A stretch of 64,000 bases of DNA from Vibrio sp. 10N (GTDB lineage: Bacteria > Pseudomonadota > Gammaproteobacteria > Enterobacterales > Vibrionaceae): assembly GCF_036245475.1 (NCBI RefSeq), contig NZ_BTPM01000001.1:682001-746000 (forward strand), written 5' to 3'. Position 1 is the first letter of the stretch. Each line of letters begins with the position of its first letter. Below the pieces are notes generated by a model. It was given only the letters and a program-made list of their open reading frames with translations, was not told the origin of the DNA and made no database searches. Shown here in pieces: positions 21,399 to 31,870 of the stretch. The position numbers were made by a program, and so were the translations under genes.

Positions 21399-22556
21399 AT
21401 GAATAGACTCGTTAAAAAGGTATTACTTTCTATCTCGGTATTAGGTGTACTTGCAGGGTGTTCGAGCGAAGAAGACACCATCATTATGGCGCCGCTACCG
21501 ACAGTGCAAAGTGAGTTTACTCCTAGCACGGAGTGGTCTTCAAGCATTGGCAACGGTGTTGGAAGTTTCTTCTCTAAACTGTCTCCTGTCTATGCGTATG
21601 ACAAGCTGTTTGTTGCCAGCCGTGAAGGTGAAGTGAAAGCCATGGATCCGGAAACGGGCAAAACCCTTTGGCAAGTCGATATTACTGGCGAAGTGACGGC
21701 TCGACTGTCTGGTGGCATTGCGGCTGCATACCAAAAGCTATATATCGGTAGTGAAAATGGCGAAGTGATTGCACTGGACGTCAACACGGGTGAAGAGCTT
21801 TGGCGTGCGGAAGTCAACGGTGAAGTCCTAGCGATGCCGGTCGCGGATGCAAGCCTGGTGATGGTGCATACCAGTCAAGGTGTATTGACGGCACTCGAGC
21901 AGACGAACGGTGAAGAGCGCTGGGCAATCAGTACCGATGTTCCAAACCTAACACTGCGCGGTGATAGCGCTCCTGCTACGGTCTCTGGTGGTGTGTTCTG
22001 GGGCACAGCGAATGGTCGCTTGGCGGCAGCCATCATTGAACGTGGTCAGTTGATTTGGCAACAACCTGTGGGTACGCCAAAAGGTGCGACTGAAATTGAC
22101 CGTTTGGTTGATGTTGACTCCTCACCAATTATCCTAGGCGGCACGCTGTATACTGTGGGCTTCAATGGTCAATTGATTTCCATTGATCTTCGTTCTGGTA
22201 ACCCAATCTGGAAGCGTAACTACTCTTCTGCCACGGACATGGCCACGGACAACCGCAGCCTGTTTTTGATCTCAGAAACGGATCACGTTATCGCAGTTGA
22301 TGCGCGCAGTGGTACCGAGCTATGGGAAAACAGCCAGCTAGAGAACCGTCAGTTGACGGCGCCTGTGATTGTTGACGGTTACGTTGTGGTGGGTGATAGC
22401 CTTGGTTACTTGCACTGGCTCGATCGTCAAACTGGCGAGTTTGTAGCACAGCAAATGACCAACGAGAGCGGTATGGCTGTAGGGCCAACATTGGTACCAG
22501 GTGGCTACGTGATCATCAATCGCGACGGTGAAATAAAGAAACTCACCATTAACTAG
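21399..22556 (+). CDS. bamB: Outer-membrane assembly lipoprotein BamB
   Basis: BamB is the beta-propeller lipoprotein of the BAM complex that inserts outer-membrane proteins. The signal peptide ends in the lipobox VLAGC (about residue 21); PQQ-like propeller repeats recur (MDPETGKTLWQVD, LDVNTGEELWRAE, VDARSGTELWENS). Length 385 aa. Cotranscribed with yfgM and closed by a terminator before der. Confidence 0.97.
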   Translation: MNRLVKKVLLSISVLGVLAGCSSEEDTIIMAPLPTVQSEFTPSTEWSSSIGNGVGSFFSKLSPVYAYDKLFVASREGEVKAMDPETGKTLWQVDITGEVTARLSGGIAAAYQKLYIGSENGEVIALDVNTGEELWRAEVNGEVLAMPVADASLVMVHTSQGVLTALEQTNGEERWAISTDVPNLTLRGDSAPATVSGGVFWGTANGRLAAAIIERGQLIWQQPVGTPKGATEIDRLVDVDSSPIILGGTLYTVGFNGQLISIDLRSGNPIWKRNYSSATDMATDNRSLFLISETDHVIAVDARSGTELWENSQLENRQLTAPVIVDGYVVVGDSLGYLHWLDRQTGEFVAQQMTNESGMAVGPTLVPGGYVIINRDGEIKKLTIN

Positions 22557-22575
22557 AAAGCGTGATATAATTCAC

Positions 22576-22615
22576 AAACGGCTCCTGGCTGATTTTCAGT
22601 TAGGAGCCGTTTTAT
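22576..22615 (+). terminator. Intrinsic terminator after bamB
   Basis: AACGGCTCCT / AGGAGCCGTT stem with a loop of about 15 nt (itself able to pair CTGA/TCAG) and TTTATT, 20 bp past the bamB stop. Confidence 0.85.
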
Positions 22616-22731
22616 TGCTGCGAAGCAAAAGGATCTTTTCGAGCTCGGATAGATAGAATGCGTTGTGGTTATAGGAAAACGAGACCATTTTTACCTATAA
22701 CTACAATAAGAAATTAAGTGTAGAGGTTAAT

Positions 22732-24216
22732 ATGTTACCTGTTGTTGCCCTAGTTGGACGCCCGAATGTGGGTAAGTCGACACTGTTTAATAGACTGACA
22801 CGTACGCGTGATGCTTTGGTTGCGGATTTTCCGGGACTAACGCGCGATCGTAAATATGGTCAAGCTCAACTGGGTGAGAATGAATTCATTGTTATCGATA
22901 CTGGCGGTATTGATGGCACTGAAGAAGGTGTAGAAACCAAAATGGCGGAACAATCGTTAGCTGCGATTGAAGAAGCTGACGTAGTGCTATTCCTAGTGGA
23001 TGGTCGTGCGGGTTTGACGGTTGCTGATGAAGCGATTGCGAACCACCTACGTAAAATTGAAAAGCCAGCATTCCTTGTGGTCAACAAGGTTGATGGTATT
23101 GATGCCGATGCTGCAAGCGCTGAGTTTTGGCAGCTAGGTGTTGAAAACATGTATCACATCGCAGCGGCTCACGGCCGTGGTGTCACTGCTCTGCTTGACC
23201 GCGCTTTGGATCCTTTCTTTGAACATCTGTCAGAAACTGAGGGTGAAATTGAAGATTTGACCATGTTCGAAGATGAAGACGAGAAACTCGACTACACCGA
23301 AGAAGAAGCGGAAGCAGAGTACAAGCGTCTTCAAGATCAGCCAATCAAACTGGCAATCATCGGTCGTCCAAACGTGGGTAAGTCGACACTGACTAACCGT
23401 ATCCTCGGTGAGGAGCGCGTGGTGGTTTATGATATGCCAGGTACGACACGTGACTCTATCTATATTCCGATGGAGCGTGATGATCGTGAGTATGTTCTTA
23501 TTGATACCGCAGGTGTACGTCGTCGCAAGCGTATTAATGAGACGGTTGAAAAGTTCTCAGTTGTTCAAACGCTAAAAGCGATCGAAGATGCCAACGTGGT
23601 ATTGGTGGTTATCGATGCTCGCGAGAATATCTCAGATCAAGACCTCAGCTTGTTAGGCTTTGCCCTTAACGCAGGTCGCTCAATTGTTCTAGCAGTGAAC
23701 AAGTGGGATGGTTTGGATACAGACGTGAAAGAGCAGGTTAAAAAAGAGCTAGACCGCCGTTTAGGCTTTGTCGACTTTGCTCGTATTCACTTTATCTCAG
23801 CGCTTCACGGTACGGGTGTTGGTCACTTGTTCGAGTCTGTTCAAGAAGCGTATAAGTCAGCAACGACACGTGTAGGTACGTCAGTACTGACTCGTATCAT
23901 GAAAATGGCGACAGAAGATCACCAACCGCCTATGGTTCGTGGTCGCCGCGTGAAGCTTAAGTACGCGCACGCTGGTGGTTATAACCCACCAATCGTTGTT
24001 GTTCACGGTAACCTAGTGAACGAACTGCCAGATTCGTATAAGCGCTACCTAATGAACTATTACCGCCGTTCACTGGAAATCATGGGGACCCCAATCCGCA
24101 TTAACTTCCAGAGCAGTGATAACCCGTTCGAAGGTAGAACAAGTAAGATGACACTGTCGCAAGAGCGCAAACGTAAGCGCCTGATGACTATGATGAAAGG
24201 TCGTCCTAAAAAATAA
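22732..24216 (+). CDS. der: Ribosome assembly GTPase Der (EngA)
   Basis: Essential GTPase with two tandem G domains needed for 50S maturation. The P-loop GRPNVGKST occurs twice (about residues 9 and 212); the G3 motifs are DTGG and DTAG, G4 are NKVD and NKWD. A highly acidic linker (about 170-205) separates the G domains and a C-terminal KH-like domain ends with a basic tail. Length 494 aa. Own RBS (AGAGGT) and terminator at 24231-24261. Confidence 0.98.
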   Translation: MLPVVALVGRPNVGKSTLFNRLTRTRDALVADFPGLTRDRKYGQAQLGENEFIVIDTGGIDGTEEGVETKMAEQSLAAIEEADVVLFLVDGRAGLTVADEAIANHLRKIEKPAFLVVNKVDGIDADAASAEFWQLGVENMYHIAAAHGRGVTALLDRALDPFFEHLSETEGEIEDLTMFEDEDEKLDYTEEEAEAEYKRLQDQPIKLAIIGRPNVGKSTLTNRILGEERVVVYDMPGTTRDSIYIPMERDDREYVLIDTAGVRRRKRINETVEKFSVVQTLKAIEDANVVLVVIDARENISDQDLSLLGFALNAGRSIVLAVNKWDGLDTDVKEQVKKELDRRLGFVDFARIHFISALHGTGVGHLFESVQEAYKSATTRVGTSVLTRIMKMATEDHQPPMVRGRRVKLKYAHAGGYNPPIVVVHGNLVNELPDSYKRYLMNYYRRSLEIMGTPIRINFQSSDNPFEGRTSKMTLSQERKRKRLMTMMKGRPKK

Positions 24217-24230
24217 AGTATTAACGTAAT

Positions 24231-24261
24231 GACGCCCTCTGAATTAAGAGGGCGTTTTTTT
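24231..24261 (+). terminator. Intrinsic terminator after der
   Basis: ACGCCCTCT / AGAGGGCGT stem and seven T, 14 bp after the der stop. Confidence 0.92.
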
Positions 24262-24296
24262 GTGTGCAATAAAAGTTATGTCGTAAGGAAAGGTTG

Positions 24297-25160
24297 ATGA
24301 TCACAGCCACTAAGGTACATTTTTGCCATCAAGTTTGGACGCTGGAAAGTCAGATCCAAGTTCTCTCTCAAACCGATCAGTATTGTGACGTCGTCGTCGC
24401 AGAGACGCCTTTTCATCCTGTTAGTCATATCTGGCCGGATCACCCAGCAGATAAAGGCACATTGTCGGTAAGCGGTGTTGATTACGAGGTGCTAGATTGT
24501 CTAGTTGGTGCAGTTGAAGTGGCCACAGGCATTCTTTACGTTGCAGAGTCGATTCCGGTTAAACGTGATACTGAAGGTTGGGTATTTGTTGTTGTGCATC
24601 GCCTCGATAAGGATGTCGAACTGAATGTTGGGCACAACGTGATGCTTAACGTCGACAAACAGCACCAGCAGAGCTTAAGTAGAGGACACAGCGCTGGTCA
24701 TATCGCTTCACTGGCACTCAACAAAGTCCTCGCTGCAACTTACTGGCGAAAAGACGCAGACCGTAAAGATGGTTTAGGTTCCTACGATTTCAATAGCTAC
24801 GCTCAAGAGCTGAGTTTTGTATCGCTCGATCGCTGTTTTGACAAATATCGACTGGGCAAGACGTTACGAAAGCGTGGCTTGAATACCGCACAACTACTCG
24901 ATGACATCGCAGATATTGAATCTAAGGTTAACCAGCAACTGCAAGATTGGCTCAGTGAGCCAAGCGAGGTAACTATGACCGTGGATGGCCCGTATTTAAC
25001 CAGCTCTCGTTACTGGTGTTGTCAGTTGGATGATGTGAAAGTTGTCATGCCGTGTGGCGGAACTCACATAACGTCGACTTCTGCATTGCCCAAACTAAGT
25101 GTTGAATTGCGTGTCATCGACAGTAACTATATCGAAATGCACACCAATGTAATTCAATAA
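24297..25160 (+). CDS. AlaX-like free-standing aminoacyl-tRNA editing protein
   Basis: Resembles the second additional domain shared by AlaRS and ThrRS, which hydrolyses mischarged Ser- or Gly-tRNA(Ala). The zinc/catalytic motifs are both visible: HSAGH (HX3H, near residue 140) and CGGTH (CX3H, near residue 255). An N-terminal barrel-like part (about 1-110) matches the AlaX layout. Start chosen at ATG 24297 behind AAGGAAAGG; an in-frame TTG lies directly before. 287 aa. No operon partner: der ends before a terminator and the next gene is a GGDEF protein. Substrate specificity cannot be read from sequence. Confidence 0.78.
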   Translation: MITATKVHFCHQVWTLESQIQVLSQTDQYCDVVVAETPFHPVSHIWPDHPADKGTLSVSGVDYEVLDCLVGAVEVATGILYVAESIPVKRDTEGWVFVVVHRLDKDVELNVGHNVMLNVDKQHQQSLSRGHSAGHIASLALNKVLAATYWRKDADRKDGLGSYDFNSYAQELSFVSLDRCFDKYRLGKTLRKRGLNTAQLLDDIADIESKVNQQLQDWLSEPSEVTMTVDGPYLTSSRYWCCQLDDVKVVMPCGGTHITSTSALPKLSVELRVIDSNYIEMHTNVIQ

Positions 25161-25505
25161 TAGGAAATACGATCTTTTTATTAAATTCGGTTAGCGACTT
25201 CCAGTATAACCATTTTTAGTTTTTTGTTCTGCTTAAAATCGAAATGCAGGATATGTAACTTATGCTTTCGGTGTGTGGTTATATAAATGTTCTTTTTTAA
25301 GCAGATCGCTGATCAAGCTAGCTTTTGAAGAAGATCATATAAAGATCGTTTTATTGGGGTCAGCTTGGCAAGTCATATCCAGACCACAAAGGCTAAATTA
25401 CGTTCAAATATTCCTTTGGTCAATAGTTCATCTATCTATCCCCTGTGTTAGTATGTGCCCGAAGCGCATAATAAACAGTATGCCGACCACTTTGCGAGAA
25501 GTGGT
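25161..25505. other. A/T-rich upstream region of the GGDEF gene
   Basis: About 345 bp without a convincing gene. An open frame at 25273-25536 has no RBS and low-complexity composition, so I do not call it. A possible promoter is TTGGTC (about 25418) with TTAGTAT near 25448, consistent with a start at 25506. Clustered GATC sites occur at 25303-25355. Confidence 0.4.
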
Positions 25506-26567
25506 ATGGCAACAATCAAAAAGACGCGAACTATGAATAAAGACTTGCTGATCGATGCCCATAAAGGCATGAATAACTTATTAAAGGAGCTCGCACTGGG
25601 ATTACCCCGAACCCAGTTAGAGTCAAGGATAGTCAAGCTGACCGAGCGATTATTTCCAGACAAACGAGTTTCCATCCTCTCATTAGATGAGGCCACAGAG
25701 TGCTTGCATACCGTGGCCGCTCCTAACCTGCCAATTGACTACAATCAGGCGATCAATGGCATCGCGATCGGTGAAACGGTCGGATCATGCGGCGCTGCTG
25801 CTTTTCTGAAGCGCTCAGTGATTGTTGACGATGTCACACAACATCGTAATTGGCAGCCTTTTCTGGAGCTGGCTGCTTCTGCCGATATTCGTGCTTGCTG
25901 GTCTGTACCTGTGATGTCTACAGAGCAACACTGTTTAGGAACGTTTGCACTTTACAGTAGTACCCCAGCTACCCCGCGAGCGATCGAGGTTGAAGTACTT
26001 GAGTCCGTTGCCGCAGTTTATTCGGTGGCGTTGGAGAAATACGCCCTTGAGGACAAGCTCACATTTCAAGCCCAAATGGATCCCCTCACACATTGTTTAA
26101 ACCGACGAGAGCTTCTCGACAGAGTAGAGCAAAGTCATTGTTTTGACGGCAATATTTTGGGTTGCTTTTTTGTTGATATCGACAAATTTAAGCAAGTTAA
26201 TGACGAATTCGGCCATTACTTTGGTGACAAGGTGCTCATGGCAGTGGCTAATGAGCTGAAAGCGATATTTCCGCCTCAAGCTGTGCTCGGACGTTATGGG
26301 GGCGATGAGTTCTTAGCGTTTTGCTGCTTCCCGAGTGAAGAAGGCGCAAGAGCATTCTATGAGACCCTGACGACTGAGCTTAATAAGCCAGTGACATTGG
26401 AAGAAACCAACATTTCTGTCAGCGTTGGATTTGCCACTAAGGAATGTTGTTCAGATCTGCCAATGGACAAACTGATCCGAAAAGCGGACGCGGAAATGTA
26501 TAAAGTTAAACGACGTAATCGACGGACCGTGCCGATGACGAGTTATTCTCAAATGCTTGCTTCTTAG
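25506..26567 (+). CDS. GAF-GGDEF diguanylate cyclase
   Basis: Predicted to make cyclic di-GMP from two GTP. An N-terminal GAF-like sensor domain (about residues 20-165, with GIAIGETVGSCGAAAF and IRACWSVPVM typical of GAF) is joined to a C-terminal GGDEF domain with the intact active site RYGGDEF near residue 265. No membrane segments, so cytoplasmic. Start: ATG 25506 (MATIKKTRT) has GAGAAG just upstream; a GTG at 25455 in frame would overlap the likely promoter. 353 aa. The signal sensed is unknown. Confidence 0.9.
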   Translation: MATIKKTRTMNKDLLIDAHKGMNNLLKELALGLPRTQLESRIVKLTERLFPDKRVSILSLDEATECLHTVAAPNLPIDYNQAINGIAIGETVGSCGAAAFLKRSVIVDDVTQHRNWQPFLELAASADIRACWSVPVMSTEQHCLGTFALYSSTPATPRAIEVEVLESVAAVYSVALEKYALEDKLTFQAQMDPLTHCLNRRELLDRVEQSHCFDGNILGCFFVDIDKFKQVNDEFGHYFGDKVLMAVANELKAIFPPQAVLGRYGGDEFLAFCCFPSEEGARAFYETLTTELNKPVTLEETNISVSVGFATKECCSDLPMDKLIRKADAEMYKVKRRNRRTVPMTSYSQMLAS

Positions 26568-26666
26568 TCGGTGGTCAAACGGTGAATTTGATTGGTATCA
26601 ATGCGCAAGCCGAGAACAAAATCGTATGATGCCAACATTAACTATCACTAATGTAGGTGAGTCACA

Positions 26667-26894
26667 ATGAGTTCAGGTAATAATTGCCCAACATGCGAAC
26701 GAGAACTGGGTTGGGATGGTCAATACCATTGTAGCCACTGTCAGCTTCATTTTAACAAGCGGGCTTTCTGCCCAGACTGCGAGGCAGAACTCGAGAAGCT
26801 TCAAGCGTGTGGCTCGGCGAGCTACTTTTGCCACAGTTGCAACGAGCTCAAGTCAAAATCCCGAGTGAAGTTGACGTTTGAGGCAGTGACTTAA
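26667..26894 (+). CDS. Small zinc-ribbon protein, YfgJ family
   Basis: 75-aa protein with paired CXXC knuckles: CPTC, CSHC, CPDC and CHSC, predicted to bind two zinc ions. The layout matches the YfgJ (DUF1407-type) family, which in E. coli lies near der/xseA. RBS AGGTGAG precedes ATG 26667. Converges on xseA with 10 bp between stops. Function not established. Confidence 0.8.
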   Translation: MSSGNNCPTCERELGWDGQYHCSHCQLHFNKRAFCPDCEAELEKLQACGSASYFCHSCNELKSKSRVKLTFEAVT

Positions 26895-26904
26895 CGGACA
26901 GTCG

Positions 26905-28281
26905 TTATTCGTTATCTTGTATGCGGGTCACCTGAGACTCAATGACGCCGGTGTCGAGTTTAGTGGTAATTGTGCTACCTACTTCAAGCGAATGAGCGTT
27001 AGTGATCACATGACCTTTGTTGTCTTGAGTGATTGAATAGCCTCGCTGTAGCGTTGCCAGTGGGCTGACCGTATCCAGCTTTCCTGCCGTCACTGCAAAC
27101 TGATGTTTGGCGGTATTGAGCTGTTTTTGTATTGCTTGTTTAAGCCGCGCTTGTAACTGCACTAATCGGTTCGATTGTTTTTCTAATTGACGGTCTGGAG
27201 AGAGTGCCATCAATCGATGCTGCTTGTTATTTAGACGCAGAGCTTCTTGCGATAGTCGCTGCTTCATGGCAGAACTCAAACGGTATTCAAACTCATCGAG
27301 AAGTTGGCTCTGTCTTTGCAGCTGATGTTTTGGATGATGGCTGTTTAACGCTTGTGTCAGTGCAGAAAACTGCTGTTTTTGCTGAGCAAGGTAAATCTGC
27401 ATCGTATTACGCAGTCTTTGCTCTCGACTCTTTAGTGACTCATGCTTGTGTGATGTGTCATTGCTGACCAGCTCTGCTGCCGCGCTTGGGGTTGGCGCAC
27501 GTACATCGGCAACATAATCGGCAATCGTGACATCAATTTCGTGCCCGACTGCACTAATGATAGGGATTTGGCTTGCTGCGATGGTTCTCGCCACAACTTC
27601 ATGGTTAAAGCACCAAAGATCTTCGAGTGAACCACCACCACGACCGACAATCAACACATCACACTCATTGCGACTGTTGGCGCGGCCAATAGCTTGAGCG
27701 ATCTCGAATGCGGCCATGTCACCTTGCACGGTTGTCGGGTAGATAACGACAGGCAGAGATGGATCGCGCCTTTTCAGTACATCGAGAATATCGAACAGCG
27801 CAGCCCCTGTTTTAGAGGTGATGATACCCACGCGTTTTGGATGAGAGGGCAGAGGCTTTTTCAGTGACTGCGAGAATAACCCTTCAGCCGCCAGCGACAT
27901 TTTTAGCTTCTCAAACTCTTGCTGCAGTCTGCCATCGCCTTCTGGCTGCATCGATTCAATGATCAGTTGGTAGTCACCACGTGGCTCATACAAAGAGAGA
28001 CGCGCTTTCACCAATACTTGATTGCCGTTGACGGGCTTAAAGGTGACTCGGCGATTGTTGCCACGGAACATCGCGCACTTAACTTGAGCACGTGAGTCTT
28101 TTAACGTGAGGTACCAGTGACCAGAGACCGGTGCAGAAAAGTTAGAGATTTCACCCACTAACCAGACAATCCCCATTTCATTTTCTAGTAATAAACGCAC
28201 TTCGGAATTCAGACGAGAAACCGTGTAAATGTTCTGATTTGAAGAAGATGAATGAGAAGTAGATCGCGAGGATAGGGACAC
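26905..28281 (-). CDS. xseA: Exodeoxyribonuclease VII large subunit
   Basis: Large subunit of the single-strand-specific exonuclease VII. An N-terminal OB-fold ([33 protein letters not shown]) is followed by the catalytic domain with [17 protein letters not shown] and [19 protein letters not shown], then long coiled-coil and the C-terminal QRGYSI. The open frame extends upstream to 28425, but that part encodes an unrelated hydrophobic stretch; the GTG at 28281 (MSLSSRSTS) gives 458 aa, matching the family. Divergent from guaB across about 208 bp, as in other gammaproteobacteria. Confidence 0.96.
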   Translation of the reverse strand: MSLSSRSTSHSSSSNQNIYTVSRLNSEVRLLLENEMGIVWLVGEISNFSAPVSGHWYLTLKDSRAQVKCAMFRGNNRRVTFKPVNGNQVLVKARLSLYEPRGDYQLIIESMQPEGDGRLQQEFEKLKMSLAAEGLFSQSLKKPLPSHPKRVGIITSKTGAALFDILDVLKRRDPSLPVVIYPTTVQGDMAAFEIAQAIGRANSRNECDVLIVGRGGGSLEDLWCFNHEVVARTIAASQIPIISAVGHEIDVTIADYVADVRAPTPSAAAELVSNDTSHKHESLKSREQRLRNTMQIYLAQQKQQFSALTQALNSHHPKHQLQRQSQLLDEFEYRLSSAMKQRLSQEALRLNNKQHRLMALSPDRQLEKQSNRLVQLQARLKQAIQKQLNTAKHQFAVTAGKLDTVSPLATLQRGYSITQDNKGHVITNAHSLEVGSTITTKLDTGVIESQVTRIQDNE

Positions 28282-28489
28282 AGCTAATCTCAAGGGCGTG
28301 AGTATGGAAATTAGCGGCAATATAATACATATCAAGGGGGTAATTGCAAATAAAAAATAGAAAAATGTATAGCCAAGCGATTTCGTCGGGCGTATAATCC
28401 CACCGCAATATCTAATCCAAATCACCTTATTATGCGAAACGATAAGGGCGGATTTTTTCTTTAAACTCCTCTATTGTGAGATATTGCAA

Positions 28490-29953
28490 ATGCTAAGAAT
28501 TGCCAAAGAAGCGCTGACGTTCGATGATGTACTACTCGTTCCAGCTCACTCCACCGTTCTCCCAAACACAGCTGATCTTCGCACTCGGCTGACCAAGAAT
28601 ATCACTCTGAATATTCCAATGATCTCTGCGTCTATGGACACAGTGACAGAAGCGCGTCTTGCGATCGCGCTCGCCCAAGAAGGTGGCATTGGCTTTATCC
28701 ACAAGAACATGTCTATCGAGCAGCAAGCTGAGCAGGTTCGTCTAGTTAAAATCTTTGAAGCAGGTGTGGTTACTAACCCAGTAACTGTTAGCCCAGATGC
28801 ATCTATCGCTGATGTGGTTGCGTTGACTGAAAAGCACGGCTTTGCAGGTTTCCCTGTTGTTGCACAAAACAACGAACTCGTAGGCATCATCACTGGTCGT
28901 GATGTTCGCTTTGTTACTGACCTTTCTAAGAAAGTAGAAGCAGTAATGACGCCAAAAGAGCGCCTAGCCTCTGTTAAAGAAGGTGCTTCTCGTGAAGAAG
29001 TACAAGAAGAGATGCACCGTGCACGTGTTGAGAAAGTACTGGTTGTGAACGACGAGTTCCAACTAACCGGTATGATCACAGCAAAAGACTTCCACAAAGC
29101 AGAACGTAAGCCGAACGCATGTAAAGATGCGCAAGGTCGTCTACGCGTTGGTGCTGCGGTTGGTGCTGGTGCTGGTAACGAAGAACGTGTTAAAGCCCTT
29201 GTTGAAGCAGGTGTTGACGTTCTACTTATCGACTCTTCACACGGTCACTCTGAAGGTGTTCTAAACCGTATCCGCGAAACTCGCGCAGCATACCCAGATC
29301 TCGACATCATCGGTGGTAACGTTGCAACGGCTGCCGGTGCTAAAGCACTGATTGAAGCAGGCGTAAGCGCAGTGAAAGTAGGTATCGGCCCAGGCTCTAT
29401 CTGTACGACTCGTATCGTAACAGGCGTAGGTGTACCTCAAATCACTGCGATTTCAGATGCAGCAGCAGCGGCTGAAGAATATGGCATCCCAGTTATCGCT
29501 GATGGCGGTATCCGTTTCTCAGGTGATATCTGTAAAGCTATCGTAGCTGGCGCATCTTGTGTCATGGTTGGTTCTATGTTCGCTGGTACTGAAGAAGCAC
29601 CAGGTGAAGTGATTCTTTACCAAGGTCGTTCATACAAAGCTTACCGTGGTATGGGTTCTCTTGGCGCAATGTCTCAAGGTTCTTCTGACCGTTACTTCCA
29701 GTCTGACAACGCGGCAGACAAACTGGTACCAGAAGGTATCGAAGGTCGTATCGCTTATAAAGGTCGCCTAAAAGAGATCGTTCACCAGCAAATGGGTGGT
29801 CTTCGTTCAAGCATGGGTCTAACTGGCTCTGCGACTATTGAAGATATGCGTACTAAAGCGGAATTCGTTCGCATCTCTGGTGCAGGTCTAAACGAATCTC
29901 ACGTACACGATGTTCAAATCACCAAGGAAGCGCCTAACTACCGTTTGGGTTAA
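28490..29953 (+). CDS. guaB: IMP dehydrogenase
   Basis: NAD-dependent oxidation of IMP to XMP, the first committed step to GMP. Start ATG 28490 ([21 protein letters not shown]). TIM-barrel with two CBS domains inserted at about 90-205; the catalytic cysteine is in [15 protein letters not shown] and the flap in [10 protein letters not shown]. 487 aa. guaA follows after 152 bp with its own control elements. Confidence 0.99.
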   Translation: MLRIAKEALTFDDVLLVPAHSTVLPNTADLRTRLTKNITLNIPMISASMDTVTEARLAIALAQEGGIGFIHKNMSIEQQAEQVRLVKIFEAGVVTNPVTVSPDASIADVVALTEKHGFAGFPVVAQNNELVGIITGRDVRFVTDLSKKVEAVMTPKERLASVKEGASREEVQEEMHRARVEKVLVVNDEFQLTGMITAKDFHKAERKPNACKDAQGRLRVGAAVGAGAGNEERVKALVEAGVDVLLIDSSHGHSEGVLNRIRETRAAYPDLDIIGGNVATAAGAKALIEAGVSAVKVGIGPGSICTTRIVTGVGVPQITAISDAAAAAEEYGIPVIADGGIRFSGDICKAIVAGASCVMVGSMFAGTEEAPGEVILYQGRSYKAYRGMGSLGAMSQGSSDRYFQSDNAADKLVPEGIEGRIAYKGRLKEIVHQQMGGLRSSMGLTGSATIEDMRTKAEFVRISGAGLNESHVHDVQITKEAPNYRLG

Positions 29954-30014
29954 TTAATCGTTCAGGTTAATTAACCACTTAGGTTAATAGCGATAACGTA
30001 GTGAAATAATTCCT

Positions 30015-30030
30015 ACGTAAACGTTTGCTT
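30015..30030 (+). promoter_or_regulatory. PurR-type operator upstream of guaA
   Basis: ACGTAAACGTTTGCTT matches the PurR consensus ACGCAAACGTTTGCGT at 14 of 16 positions, with the invariant AAACGTTT core. It lies 91 bp upstream of guaA, between guaB and guaA. Predicted to bind PurR with hypoxanthine or guanine as corepressor. Confidence 0.7.
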
Positions 30031-30050
30031 TTTTCCTTGAAGCAAAGATG

Positions 30051-30077
30051 AGAGGCGGGTAAACTCGCCTCCGTTTT
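30051..30077 (+). terminator. Hairpin in guaA leader (terminator or attenuator)
   Basis: GAGGCG / CGCCTC stem extended by G-T pairs around a TAAA loop, followed by CGTTTTC. It lies between the PurR-like box and guaA and may end the guaB transcript or modulate guaA. Confidence 0.6.
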
Positions 30078-30105
30078 CAACACTTAGCTGATAAGATTGC
30101 CCAAA

Positions 30106-31659
30106 ATGACGAAAAATATTCATGACCAACGAATTCTGATCCTAGACTTCGGTTCTCAATACACACAACTAGTAGCACGTCGCGTTCGTGAGATCGGTGT
30201 TTACTGTGAACTATGGAGCTGGGACGTAGAAGAAGCGGATATTCGTGAATTCAACCCAGACGGTATTATCCTATCTGGTGGTCCAGAAAGCGTTACGGAA
30301 GACAACTCTCCACGTGCTCCTCAGTACGTATTTGATTCAGGTGTTCCAGTTCTTGGTGTGTGCTACGGCATGCAAACCATGGCTGAACAGCTTGGCGGTA
30401 AAGTAGCGGGCTCTAACGAGCGTGAATTTGGCTACGCACAAGTTAAAGTATCTGGTGACTCTGCAATCTTTAAAGATCTTGAAGAAACTCAAGACGTTTG
30501 GATGAGCCACGGCGACAAAGTTGTTGAAATCCCAGCAGACTTCGTAAAAGTTGGTGAGACGGATACTTGTCCGTACGCAGCAATGGCAAACGAAGAGAAG
30601 AAATACTACGGTGTGCAGTTCCACCCAGAAGTAACGCACACTAAACAAGGCCTACAAATGCTAGAGAACTTCGTTCTTGGTGCTTGTGGCTGTGAGCGTC
30701 TGTGGACTCCAGGCTCTATCATTGAAGACGCGGTTGCTCGCATTAAAGAGCAAGTAGGCGACGATGAAGTGATTCTAGGTCTATCTGGTGGTGTTGACTC
30801 ATCAGTAGTGGCGATGCTTGTTCACCGTGCTATCGGTGACAAACTGACTTGTGTATTCGTAGACAACGGTCTTCTTCGTCTAAACGAAGGTGAGCAAGTG
30901 ATGGAGATGTTTGGCGACAAGTTCGGCCTAAACATCATCAAAGTAGACGCAGAAGAGCGTTTCCTTGCAGCACTTGAAGGCAAGTCTGATCCAGAAGAGA
31001 AGCGTAAGACAATCGGTCACGTATTCGTAGACGTATTTGATGAAGAATCGAAGAAGCTAGAGAACGCGAAATGGCTAGCTCAGGGTACAATCTACCCAGA
31101 CGTTATCGAATCTGCGGCATCAAAAACCGGTAAAGCACACGTCATCAAGTCTCACCACAACGTGGGCGGTCTTCCTGATGATATGGAAATGGGTCTTGTT
31201 GAGCCGCTACGCGAGCTATTTAAAGACGAAGTACGTAAGATCGGTCTAGAGCTAGGTCTTCCATACAACATGCTTTACCGTCACCCATTCCCAGGTCCAG
31301 GTCTAGGTGTTCGCGTACTTGGTGAAATCAAGAAAGAGTACTGTGACCTACTGCGCCGTGCTGACGCTATCTTCATCGAAGAGCTGCACAATGCAGACCT
31401 TTACCACAAAGTATCTCAAGCGTTCACGGTATTCCTACCAGTTCGCTCTGTGGGCGTAATGGGCGATGGCCGTAAGTACGACTGGGTTGTTTCTCTACGT
31501 GCTGTTGAGACTATCGACTTTATGACGGCTCACTGGGCGCACCTACCATACGACTTCCTAGGTAAGGTTTCTAACCGTATTATCAACGAAGTAGATGGTA
31601 TTTCTCGTGTGGTATACGATATCTCTGGTAAGCCACCAGCGACTATCGAGTGGGAATAA
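30106..31659 (+). CDS. guaA: GMP synthase (glutamine-hydrolysing)
   Basis: Converts XMP to GMP with glutamine and ATP. N-terminal class I amidotransferase domain with the nucleophile in LGVCYGMQ and H/E pair in [10 protein letters not shown]; central ATP-pyrophosphatase P-loop [13 protein letters not shown]-terminal dimerisation domain ending PPATIEWE. Start ATG 30106 ([20 protein letters not shown]), not the in-frame TTG at 30097. 517 aa. Confidence 0.99.
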   Translation: MTKNIHDQRILILDFGSQYTQLVARRVREIGVYCELWSWDVEEADIREFNPDGIILSGGPESVTEDNSPRAPQYVFDSGVPVLGVCYGMQTMAEQLGGKVAGSNEREFGYAQVKVSGDSAIFKDLEETQDVWMSHGDKVVEIPADFVKVGETDTCPYAAMANEEKKYYGVQFHPEVTHTKQGLQMLENFVLGACGCERLWTPGSIIEDAVARIKEQVGDDEVILGLSGGVDSSVVAMLVHRAIGDKLTCVFVDNGLLRLNEGEQVMEMFGDKFGLNIIKVDAEERFLAALEGKSDPEEKRKTIGHVFVDVFDEESKKLENAKWLAQGTIYPDVIESAASKTGKAHVIKSHHNVGGLPDDMEMGLVEPLRELFKDEVRKIGLELGLPYNMLYRHPFPGPGLGVRVLGEIKKEYCDLLRRADAIFIEELHNADLYHKVSQAFTVFLPVRSVGVMGDGRKYDWVVSLRAVETIDFMTAHWAHLPYDFLGKVSNRIINEVDGISRVVYDISGKPPATIEWE

Positions 31660-31699
31660 TCCTCGATAAATAGTTTTGATTGAAACTATCTCAGACAGT

Positions 31700-31728
31700 A
31701 AAAAGCCGACGTTATGTCGGCTTTTTTT
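31700..31728 (+). terminator. Intrinsic terminator after guaA
   Basis: AAAGCCGAC / GTCGGCTTT stem with a GTTAT-type loop and seven T, 40 bp after the guaA stop. Confidence 0.92.
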
Positions 31729-31870
31729 ATGTTTATCAGAAATTTCAGACCTTAACCATGCAATCTGTCAAACTTAGATTGCAAATAATGGATCTGCTCA
31801 ACATTCAAAATATGAATTAAAATTTTTCTGTAACTTTTATTACTAATTTTGAATTTAAGGCTCTTTGACA

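Noticed and set aside
25273..25536. 87-codon ORF upstream of the GGDEF gene
   Set aside because: No RBS, overlaps the start of the GGDEF gene in another frame and lacks any recognisable feature.
28282..28425. N-terminal extension of XseA
   Set aside because: The frame is open but encodes a hydrophobic stretch unlike XseA and would cover the xseA/guaB promoter region; GTG 28281 gives the family length.
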